NCBI GenBank assembly: GCA_041179125.1 | Contig: JBEGTZ010000151.1 | Location: 1 to 5,023, forward strand | DNA length: 5,023 bases | Direction of reading: 5' to 3' | Origin: CAMCXE01 sp041179125 | GTDB lineage: Bacteria > Pseudomonadota > Gammaproteobacteria > Pseudomonadales > Cellvibrionaceae | Shown: positions 1 through 5,018 of the stretch, in pieces | Position numbering within the stretch: position 1 is the first letter of the stretch | Layout: each line of letters starts with the position of its first letter | The notes under the pieces: generated by a model | Told to the model about the DNA's origin: nothing | Databases searched by the model: none | The model's input: the letters and a program-made list of their open reading frames with translations, nothing else | Translations under genes and position numbers: made by a program

Positions 1-14
1 TCGCTATGGTTTCG

Positions 15-632
15 TTAGGGTATGGCGAGAATGGATAATATTTTTTCTACGGATTCATTGACACAGGTGTTGCTGGTATTTAAAACAACTTCAGCCGCAT
101 CTGGAGCTTCATAGGGGTCGCTTACACCGGTAAAATTTTTAAGTATTCCCTGGCGAGCTTTTTTGTAAAGGCCTTTGACGTCACGTGTTTCACAAACAGA
201 AATAGGGGTATCTAAATGTATCTCCAAAAAGTCCCCCTGCGCGAACAATGAGCGAACCATTTGCCTATCTCGTTTATAGGGGCTTATAAATGCGCAAATG
301 ACCAGCAATCCTGCATCTAATAATAATTTGGCCACCTCACCTACGCGCCGGATATTTTCCGACCGATCCGCTTCACTCATACCTAGGTCTTTGCTTAACC
401 CGTGCCTGACATTGTCCCCGTCCAGTAAAAATGATTTGATCCCCCTTTTGTACAAAGCACAATCGAGCGCGTTGGCTAGTGTGGATTTTCCAGAGCCGGA
501 TAGGCCTGTAATCCATATACAGCAGGGTTTTTGTAATAACAGTCCTGCGCGATCTGCTGGGGTGATTCCTATACTTTGCCAGACAACTTCAGATGCGGGC
601 GGAGATGGAAATGTTTCGGATAGATCAGTCAA
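15..632 (-). CDS. cysC: Adenylylsulfate kinase (APS kinase)
   Basis: This enzyme phosphorylates adenosine 5'-phosphosulfate with ATP to give PAPS, the activated sulfate used for sulfate reduction or sulfotransfer; it is cytoplasmic. With the start chosen here the protein is 205 residues, close to the roughly 200 of E. coli CysC. Visible motifs are the P-loop GLSGSGKST (43-51), DGDNVRHGL (71-79), ENIRRVGEVA, AFISPYKRDRQMVR with the serine expected to carry the phosphoenzyme (about S117), KGLYKKARQG and FTGVSDPYEAP; all key motifs are intact. The frame has no ATG or GTG start. A TTG at 632 is preceded by GGAA about 8 bases upstream. A TTG at 665 would add 11 residues but has no ribosome binding site, and an in-frame stop lies at 696-698. 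No cysD or cysN is adjacent on the visible side. Codons are more AT-rich than in the rib genes. Function is near certain; the start is not. Confidence 0.93.
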   Translation of the reverse strand: MTDLSETFPSPPASEVVWQSIGITPADRAGLLLQKPCCIWITGLSGSGKSTLANALDCALYKRGIKSFLLDGDNVRHGLSKDLGMSEADRSENIRRVGEVAKLLLDAGLLVICAFISPYKRDRQMVRSLFAQGDFLEIHLDTPISVCETRDVKGLYKKARQGILKNFTGVSDPYEAPDAAEVVLNTSNTCVNESVEKILSILAIP

Positions 633-1067
633 AGGTGGTTTCCAGTAATGACAGGTAAAGCCCAAATTGGTATACGGGTGACAAAAATACGCAGGCTATT
701 AGCCGTAAAGCGTACTGGGTACTCGCATGATAAGCAGCAAAGCAAAAGAAAAGCCAACTTGGTTTGCGTGTAACAAATGATAATGTTTAACCGTTCGAAT
801 GTACAAAAAATCACTAAAATAGTCTCAGCTGCGCGTTAATTCAGCATGGGTGGGCCGGGGACTAGGATGCGCCATGTGTGTTTGCGGGCCAAAACTCTGA
901 TGTAAATCAACCATTCTAATTAAATGGCTTGTTTGTTTTGGGGATGTGTTTTGGTTACGAATAAAAATGTTGTGAGAGGGCATAATCCTAGAAATTTCCA
1001 CACAAGGGTTAGCTAGGGCCTGAAGAATTTTAGGATCATACTTTTTAGAAGTGAATCAGAGGATTAT
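633..1067. other. Intergenic region between divergent genes, no gene seen
   Basis: About 435 AT-rich bases separate cysC (minus) from the channel gene (plus), so promoters for both should lie here. Open frames in it are short and have no recognisable protein character. For the channel gene, CATAAT at 981-986 resembles a -10 box but has no convincing -35 partner. I see no tRNA, riboswitch or long inverted repeat. Confidence 0.6.
777..806 (-). promoter_or_regulatory. Candidate sigma-70-type promoter for cysC
   Basis: Read on the minus strand, TTGTAC (801-806) and TATCAT (777-782) are separated by 18 bases. TATCAT matches five of six -10 consensus bases, but the -35 matches well only in TTG. 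Transcription would start near 770 and leave a leader of about 140 bases before the TTG at 632. In AT-rich DNA such matches are common by chance. Confidence 0.22.
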
Positions 1068-1541
1068 ATGGAGTCGTATGCTTATTTATCAGTATTAGCG
1101 CTGGAAACCTGGCAAAGCCGAGCGACGGTGGTGGTGTCTACGTGTGTGCTGGTGGTGATGTGTGTGTTGGTACATTACGAGGCGTTAAATGCATTGACTG
1201 CATGGCTTAAACGCGTTCATTTAAAGCCACGCACCCGTATTTTGATGTTGATCTTCGCTATTTTATTTACACACGTTATTGAAGTTTGGATGTTTGGCTT
1301 AACTTATTTTGCCTTGATATCCGGTTCGGGACACGGGGCGTTGATTGCTGAGTACCCAGTTGGAATGTTGGACTGTATTTATTTTTCCGTGGTGTGTTTT
1401 ACTACTTTGGGGCTTGGGGATATTGTGCCGGTGGGGGCGATTCGTTTTTTGGTGGGCACTGAGGCGTTGACTGGGTTTGTGTTGGTGACATGGTCGGCGT
1501 CTTTTACGTTTGTGGAGATGCAGCGGTTTTGGCGGGATTAA
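1068..1541 (+). CDS. Small ion-channel-like membrane protein (two-TM potassium channel pore family)
   Basis: The 157-residue protein resembles the Ion_trans_2 type of potassium channel pore and should lie in the inner membrane. Hydrophobic segments are seen at about 19-43, 57-84 and 123-147. Between the last two sits a re-entrant pore loop (about 101-118) ending in TTLGLGD (112-118), followed by IVPVG. This matches the canonical TTVGYGD filter pattern except for leucines at the V and Y positions. A basic loop (KRVHLKPRTR, 48-57) probably faces the cytoplasm. The C-terminal TGFVLVTWSASFTFVEMQRFW is a conserved-looking end of this proteobacterial family. No RCK, cyclic-nucleotide or other regulatory domain is present. 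The ATG at 1068 follows AGAGGA (1058-1063) at a good distance. The gene is G/T-rich, unlike the C-rich rib genes. Ion selectivity cannot be assigned from sequence alone. Confidence 0.85.
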   Translation: MESYAYLSVLALETWQSRATVVVSTCVLVVMCVLVHYEALNALTAWLKRVHLKPRTRILMLIFAILFTHVIEVWMFGLTYFALISGSGHGALIAEYPVGMLDCIYFSVVCFTTLGLGDIVPVGAIRFLVGTEALTGFVLVTWSASFTFVEMQRFWRD

Positions 1542-1568
1542 CGTTTATCTAAAGTCATGCATGTTCGA

Positions 1569-1597
1569 GTGCAATTTGCCGCCGCTTTTGTTAAGGT
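1569..1597 (+). promoter_or_regulatory. Candidate rnpB promoter with extended -10 and GC-rich discriminator
   Basis: An extended -10, TGTTAAGGT, spans 1589-1597. A weak -35 (GTGCAA, 1569-1574) lies 17 bases before the TAAGGT hexamer. Between the -10 and the expected RNA 5' end at about 1605 are seven G/C bases (1598-1604), the kind of discriminator seen in stringently controlled stable-RNA promoters. The call depends on the RNA starting near 1605, which was inferred from the P1 helix. Confidence 0.4.
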
Positions 1598-1604
1598 GCG
1601 CGCC

Positions 1605-1950
1605 GTGAGTGGGTTAGGCAATCGCTCCTGGCAACAGGGGAGGAAAGTCCGGGCTCCATAGGGCAGAACGCCAGGTAACGCCTGGGGGGCGCGAGCCTAC
1701 GGAAAGTGCAACAGAGAATAAACCGCCTCAAACTTCGGTTTGCGGTAAGGGTGAAATGGTGCGGTAAGAGCGCACCGCGCAGCTGGTAACAGTCTGTGGC
1801 TAGGTAAACCCCGTTCGGAGCAAGACCAAATAGGAATCCATTGGCGCGGCCCGCGTCGGATTCGGGTAGGTTGCTTGAGGCCTGTGGTGACACAGGTCCC
1901 AGATGAATGATTGTCCGCGACAGAACCCGGCTTATCGACCCACTCCGCCT
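1605..1950 (+). ncRNA. rnpB: RNase P RNA, bacterial class A
   Basis: This is the catalytic RNA of ribonuclease P, which with the RnpA protein removes 5' leaders from precursor tRNAs. The sequence tracks E. coli M1 RNA closely. It has the conserved block GAGGAAAGTCCGGGCTCC (1640-1657), CCAGGTAACGCCTGGGGGG, the ACAGAGA...AAACCGCC block, GGTAAGGGTGAAA, TGCGGTAAGAGCGCACCG, AGCTGGTAACAGTC, GGGTAGG.TGCTTGAG and the 3' block AGATGAATGA...CGACAGAACCCGGCTTAT. The ends close through P1: GAGTGGGT (1607-1614) pairs with ACCCACTC (1938-1945). Mature ends were set by comparison with E. coli and may be off by a few bases. The L15 tRNA-end-binding motif appears as GGC (1843-1845) rather than the usual GGU. 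The gene is followed directly by a strong terminator. Any protein frames crossing it are incidental. Confidence 0.97.
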
Positions 1951-1958
1951 TTTAAACG

Positions 1959-1993
1959 AATGGCCCGGCAGCTAAAACTGCCGGGCCATTTTT
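1959..1993 (+). terminator. Rho-independent terminator of rnpB
   Basis: A perfect 13-base-pair stem (1959-1971 with 1978-1990, core TGGCCCGGCAG) closes a six-base loop and runs into five consecutive T (1989-1993). It begins about 9 bases after the rnpB 3' end, as expected for a monocistronic stable RNA. Confidence 0.92.
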
Positions 1994-2199
1994 AGTTATG
2001 GCAATGCGGTTTTTAAATATGGGATCTGTAAATATTATTTAAAAAACGTCATTACAAAATGGTAACTATTCAGCTCAAAAGTAGCGCGGAATATGCCTGC
2101 GGTGTAACCCGCGCACCCACAGGCAAACATACATTCAATAAAAACCGCACAACCAAAATCCGTGTTTTTACATACATTATCGTGAGCGACAACAGCGTC

Positions 2200-2223
2200 A
2201 GGGCGGGTCTGAAGACCCGCCCT
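2200..2223. repeat. Short perfect palindrome, REP-like
   Basis: AGGGCGGGTCT at 2200-2210 and AGACCCGCCCT at 2213-2223 are exact reverse complements around a two-base centre. As RNA this makes a 10-base-pair GC-rich stem with a TGAA loop. It is not followed by a T run, so a terminator role is unlikely. Compact GC-rich palindromes in intergenic DNA resemble dispersed REP-type repeats, but the copy number cannot be seen here. Confidence 0.6.
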
Positions 2224-2389
2224 ATAATGGGTGCTGAATGGTTACACAAAATGGTAATCCATAACGTATATGGACAGAATCTCTATGGCAGCCAAAAATG
2301 AAGCCGAAGGATAGTGTAGCGAGGAATAATCGTAAAAACCTCAGCTGGATCACCCAAGTCTGCGCAACCCCTTGGCCACCTAGCAAAAG

Positions 2390-2557
2390 TTAAAAAAAAT
2401 CGAACAACCAATAAGGTTGCCCTTCATTTTTAACTTCCACTATTCGAACCAATGGCTTACACAGCTTTTGGGCGATCAACTGAGGTTTATAAGTTGAATC
2501 AATGATAGTTTTACGCCTGCTAGCGAGCAACCCGTAGCCCCGCCTGTGGGTTATCAC
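2390..2557 (-). CDS. Doubtful small protein, unrecognised
   Basis: From a GTG at 2557 this frame gives 55 residues: a basic N-terminal half (THRRGYGLLASRRKT) and a C-terminal half that reads like a folded segment, LVRIVEVKNEGQPYWLFDFF. It matches no family I recognise. No Shine-Dalgarno sequence is visible, and the frame stays open upstream across ribE, where it is clearly a shadow. If real, its start would be only 19 bases from that of ribE on the opposite strand, leaving little room for separate promoters. It could be a gene remnant or chance; it is listed so that the reader can test it. Confidence 0.17.
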   Translation of the reverse strand: MITHRRGYGLLASRRKTIIDSTYKPQLIAQKLCKPLVRIVEVKNEGQPYWLFDFF

Positions 2558-2576
2558 AAACAGCACAGAGGTTTTT

Positions 2577-3245
2577 ATGTTCACCGGCATCATCCAAACC
2601 ATCGGCACCGTCGCCGCCTTACAACCCAAAAGCGGCGACCTAAGCCTGTACATTCGCGCCCCCACTAGCACAAGCTGGGACTGGAGCGACGTAGCCCTGG
2701 GCGATTCCATCGCCAGCAACGGCGTCTGCCTCACCGCAGTCAAACTCACCGGGGACGGTTTCTGGGCGGATGCCTCCAACGAAACCCTCAGCCTCACCAG
2801 CCTAAAACACTGGCGCATCGGCGAGCCAATCAACCTGGAAAAAGCCCTCACCCCACAAACCCGCCTGGGCGGGCATATAGTTTCTGGTCATGTGGACGGC
2901 TTGGGTGAGGTGATCAAGCGCACGCCGGACGCCCGCTCCGAGCGCTTCACCCTGCGGGCGCCGAAGGAGCTGGCCAAATACATCGCCCACAAAGGCTCCA
3001 TCACCGTAGATGGCGTAAGCCTCACCGTGAACGCAGTGAATGGCGCTGAGTTTGAATTAAATATCGTGCCCCACACGCTCAGCCACACCATAATGGGCCG
3101 CTACCAGGCCGGGCATTTAGTCAATTTAGAGGTGGACGTGATCGCCCGTTATTTAGAGCGCCTACTCTTAGGGGAGCGCGCCGCCGAAGGCTCAAACACA
3201 ACCCTCACCGCCGCATTTCTAGCTCAAAACGGTTATTGGAACTAA
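2577..3245 (+). CDS. ribE: Riboflavin synthase, alpha chain
   Basis: This enzyme dismutates two molecules of 6,7-dimethyl-8-ribityllumazine into riboflavin and the pyrimidinedione that RibH reuses, the last step of riboflavin synthesis. The 222 residues (E. coli enzyme 213) form the usual two lumazine-binding barrels, about 1-97 and 98-195. Landmarks are the N-terminal MFTGII with Phe2, SNGVCLT (47-53), the barrel 2 opening GGHIVSGHVDG (98-108), GSITVDGVSLTVN (140-152), PHTL (165-168) and VDVIARYLERLL (186-197), which belongs to the trimerising C-terminal helix. The ATG at 2577 follows CAGAGG (2565-2570), and the family's fixed MFTG start confirms it. The gene leads a co-directional rib cluster, with five bases between its stop and the next start. 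In many gammaproteobacteria ribD precedes it; here it does not. The symbol follows common non-E. coli usage (E. coli calls this ribC). Confidence 0.97.
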   Translation: MFTGIIQTIGTVAALQPKSGDLSLYIRAPTSTSWDWSDVALGDSIASNGVCLTAVKLTGDGFWADASNETLSLTSLKHWRIGEPINLEKALTPQTRLGGHIVSGHVDGLGEVIKRTPDARSERFTLRAPKELAKYIAHKGSITVDGVSLTVNAVNGAEFELNIVPHTLSHTIMGRYQAGHLVNLEVDVIARYLERLLLGERAAEGSNTTLTAAFLAQNGYWN

Positions 3246-3250
3246 ACACT

Positions 3251-4357
3251 ATGCAAATGAACACCACCGCTGAGCTGATCGAGGATATTCGCCAGGGCAA
3301 AATGATCATCCTGATGGACGACGAAGACCGCGAAAACGAAGGCGACCTCATCATGGCCGCCGAAATGGTGCGCCCTGAAGACATCAACTTTATGGCCATG
3401 CACGCACGCGGCCTCATCTGCCTGCCCATGACCCCCGAGCGCTGCCGCCTGCTGGAACTGCCCCTCATGGTGAAGGAAAACCACGCCGCCCACGCCACCA
3501 ACTTCACCGTCTCCATCGAAGCGGCCCAAGGCGTTACCACCGGCATCAGCGCCAGCGACCGCGCCCGCACCATTCAAGCCGCCGTCAGCCGTAACGCAAA
3601 GCCCAAAGACATCGTACAACCGGGGCATATTTTCCCCCTCATGGCGCAGCCCGGCGGCGTGCTCAGCCGCGCCGGGCACACCGAAGCAGGCTGTGACCTG
3701 TCCCGCTTAGCAGGCTTTGAACCGGCGGCGGTGATTGTGGAAATCATGAACGAAGACGGCAACATGGCGCGCCGCCCGGATTTAGAAATCTTCGCCCAAA
3801 CCCACAACCTAAAAATCGGCACCATCGCCGATTTAATCCACTACCGCACCCTGCACGAACGCACGGTCATCTGCACCAACAGCCGAGATGTAAAAACCCT
3901 CCACGGCGATTTCACCCTCAAAACCTACAAAGACACCGCCCGCAACGAATGCCACTTCGCCTTTGTAAAAGGCGAGATCCAACCCAGCTGCGAAACCCTA
4001 GTGCGCGTACATGTAGGCTCCACCCTGCGCGACGTACTGGGCATTCAACAGCCTGGCGCCAAAGGCCCAGCCTGGACTTGTCAATCCGCCCTGGCCCGCG
4101 TAGCCGAAGAAGGCGTAGGCGTAGTGGTGCTCATTTGCCACAACGAAACTACCGATGAAATCGAAGAAAGCATCGACTGGCTACTCACCGGCAAAGCCCG
4201 CAGGCCCAACGTGGAGCTGGCCTATAAACAAGTAGGCACCGGCTCGCAGATACTAAAAGACCTAGGCGTGTGTAAAATGCGCCTGCTAAGCGCCCCCTAC
4301 AAATTCAACGGCATATCCGGGTTTAACCTTGAAGTGACCGGATATGTAGAACAGTAG
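3251..4357 (+). CDS. ribBX: 3,4-dihydroxy-2-butanone-4-phosphate synthase with a degenerate GTP cyclohydrolase II-like domain (RibBX type)
   Basis: The N-terminal domain (about 1-200 of 368) converts ribulose 5-phosphate to formate and 3,4-dihydroxy-2-butanone 4-phosphate, the four-carbon substrate of RibH. Its active-site set is intact: DDEDRENEGD (23-32), RGLICLPM (53-60), TNFTVSIEA (83-91), PGHIFPL (124-130) and GHTEAGCDL (142-150), including the expected metal ligands Glu28 and His143. The C-terminal domain (about 205-368) aligns with RibA but lacks the three zinc cysteines: the SEC region reads VGSTLRD, and CDCG falls on KGPA by alignment from the shared AEEG. The catalytic RQEGRxIG segment is replaced by CHNETTDEI. 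GTP cyclohydrolase II activity is therefore unlikely, and an active RibA should be encoded elsewhere. The ATG at 3251 was chosen because GGA (3238-3240) lies 10 bases upstream; an upstream TTG at 3236 overlaps ribE and an ATG at 3257 is possible. Databases often label this protein RibBA. Confidence 0.94.
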   Translation: MQMNTTAELIEDIRQGKMIILMDDEDRENEGDLIMAAEMVRPEDINFMAMHARGLICLPMTPERCRLLELPLMVKENHAAHATNFTVSIEAAQGVTTGISASDRARTIQAAVSRNAKPKDIVQPGHIFPLMAQPGGVLSRAGHTEAGCDLSRLAGFEPAAVIVEIMNEDGNMARRPDLEIFAQTHNLKIGTIADLIHYRTLHERTVICTNSRDVKTLHGDFTLKTYKDTARNECHFAFVKGEIQPSCETLVRVHVGSTLRDVLGIQQPGAKGPAWTCQSALARVAEEGVGVVVLICHNETTDEIEESIDWLLTGKARRPNVELAYKQVGTGSQILKDLGVCKMRLLSAPYKFNGISGFNLEVTGYVEQ

Positions 4358-4467
4358 GTTGGACTTTAGTCCGACATCGGGCGCAAGCCCGACCCTGACT
4401 TAGCCCAGTGGTGGGGCGGAAACCGCAGGTCGGGCTATGCCCGATGTTGGACTAAAGTCCAACCTAC
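4354..4467. repeat. 114-base nested inverted repeat (REP/MITE-like) between ribBX and ribH
   Basis: The outer arms, 4354-4382 and 4439-4467, are reverse complements over 29 bases with one difference that becomes a G.U pair in RNA. Inside, AGCCCGACC (4386-4394) pairs with GGTCGGGCT (4428-4436), and GCGG-AAA-CCGC (4416-4426) forms a small hairpin. Each arm is itself nearly palindromic; GTTGGACTAAAGTCCAAC (4446-4463) is perfect. The left arm includes the TAG stop of ribBX (4355-4357). No open frame in it encodes a transposase, so it would be a non-autonomous element or paired REP units. A frame open from 4437 into ribH is repeat sequence, not extra RibH protein. Confidence 0.85.
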
Positions 4468-4538
4468 AAAGGCTGGGTGAATCCAACCCATTCCCAGGCC
4501 CGAACAAAATAATTAATCCTTTTGAACGAGAAAACCCC

Positions 4539-5000
4539 ATGAACAAAATTGAAGGTGATTTTAAACAAAACCAAGGCCGCTACGCCCTCTTGGTAAGCCG
4601 TTGGAACAGCTTCGTAGTGGAGCACCTCAAAGAAGGCGCCATCGACACCCTACAACGCCACGGCATCCCCGACACCAACATCACCCTAATCTACGCCCCC
4701 GGCGCCTTCGAATTCCCCTTAACCGCCCAAAAACTCGCCCGCAGCGGCCAATACGACGCCATCATCGCCCTCGGCGCCGTCATACGCGGCGGCACCCCCC
4801 ATTTTGAATATGTAGCCGGGGAATGCACCAAAGGCCTCGCCCAGGTTTCTTTGGATGCAGGTATTCCTATTAGCTTTGGCGTGTTAACCGTAGATTCCAT
4901 CGAACAGGCCATTGAGCGCTCGGGCACTAAAGCGGGGAATAAAGGGGCTGAGGCGGCTAGTACGGCGTTGGAGATGGTTTCTTTGTTGGGGAAAATCTAG
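4539..5000 (+). CDS. ribH: 6,7-dimethyl-8-ribityllumazine synthase (riboflavin synthase beta chain)
   Basis: This enzyme condenses 5-amino-6-ribitylamino-uracil with 3,4-dihydroxy-2-butanone 4-phosphate to lumazine, the substrate of RibE; family members assemble as pentamers or 60-mer capsids. The 153 residues compare with 156 in E. coli and align without gaps of note: RWNSFV (21-26), EGAID, APGAFEFPL (53-61), GAVIRGGTPHFEYVA (79-93), FGVLT (113-117) and IERSGTKAGNKGAEAA (125-140). Residues expected in the active site are His88, Arg127 and Lys135; the aromatic stacking residue is Trp22 rather than the Phe of E. coli and B. subtilis. The ATG at 4539 has GAG at 4528-4530 eight bases upstream and matches the MN.IE start of E. 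coli RibH. An ATG at 4437 would add 34 residues encoded by the preceding repeat and is rejected. Codon choice changes sharply near codon 102. No terminator follows, consistent with transcription into the next gene. Confidence 0.97.
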   Translation: MNKIEGDFKQNQGRYALLVSRWNSFVVEHLKEGAIDTLQRHGIPDTNITLIYAPGAFEFPLTAQKLARSGQYDAIIALGAVIRGGTPHFEYVAGECTKGLAQVSLDAGIPISFGVLTVDSIEQAIERSGTKAGNKGAEAASTALEMVSLLGKI

Positions 5001-5018
5001 ATTTGGGGAAATTTAAAA

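Larger units (their letters stand above)
1994..2576. other. Long intergenic region between rnpB and ribE
   Basis: No confident gene is seen in about 580 bases. An 80-codon plus-strand frame at 2059-2301 has no recognisable domain or ribosome binding site and runs through a palindrome, so it is not called. The region contains a short perfect palindrome (2200-2223), a 12-base direct repeat (2054-2065 and 2246-2257) and a doubtful small minus-strand frame (2390-2557). TATAAG at 2488-2493 is a possible -10 for the rib genes, without a good -35. The conserved boxes of an FMN riboswitch were looked for upstream of ribE and not found. Confidence 0.6.

Noticed and set aside
298..648. 116-codon plus-strand frame opposite cysC
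   Set aside because: It is the antisense shadow of cysC, without its own start signals or domain features.
1591..1893. 100-codon minus-strand frame
   Set aside because: It lies entirely within or against rnpB, whose RNA identity is certain.
2200..2223. Rho-independent terminator
   Set aside because: The stem is good but CCCGCCCT is followed by ATAATGGG rather than a T tract, and rnpB already has its own terminator upstream.
2059..2301. 80-codon plus-strand frame after rnpB
   Set aside because: It has no ribosome binding site and no recognisable domain, and it runs through the palindrome at 2200-2223; it is probably chance.
3236..3250. TTG start of ribBX at 3236 overlapping ribE
   Set aside because: It has no ribosome binding site and adds non-conserved residues; the ATG at 3251 is preceded by GGA at suitable spacing and better fits family length.
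3242..3679. 145-codon minus-strand frame opposite ribBX
   Set aside because: It is a shadow frame caused by C-rich third positions of ribBX; the glycine/valine/histidine-rich product has no domain features.
4354..4467. FMN riboswitch controlling ribH
   Set aside because: The fold is two long complementary arms with nested stems; it lacks the multi-branched junction and conserved boxes of the FMN riboswitch.
4437..4538. N-terminal extension of RibH from an ATG at 4437
   Set aside because: The extra 34 codons begin inside the inverted repeat and encode nothing conserved; the ATG at 4539 has a ribosome binding site and matches the E. coli RibH start.
4601..4807. Arg/His/Pro-rich 68-codon frame in ribH
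   Set aside because: It is a shifted-frame shadow of the C-rich part of ribH, and its odd composition follows directly from that codon bias.
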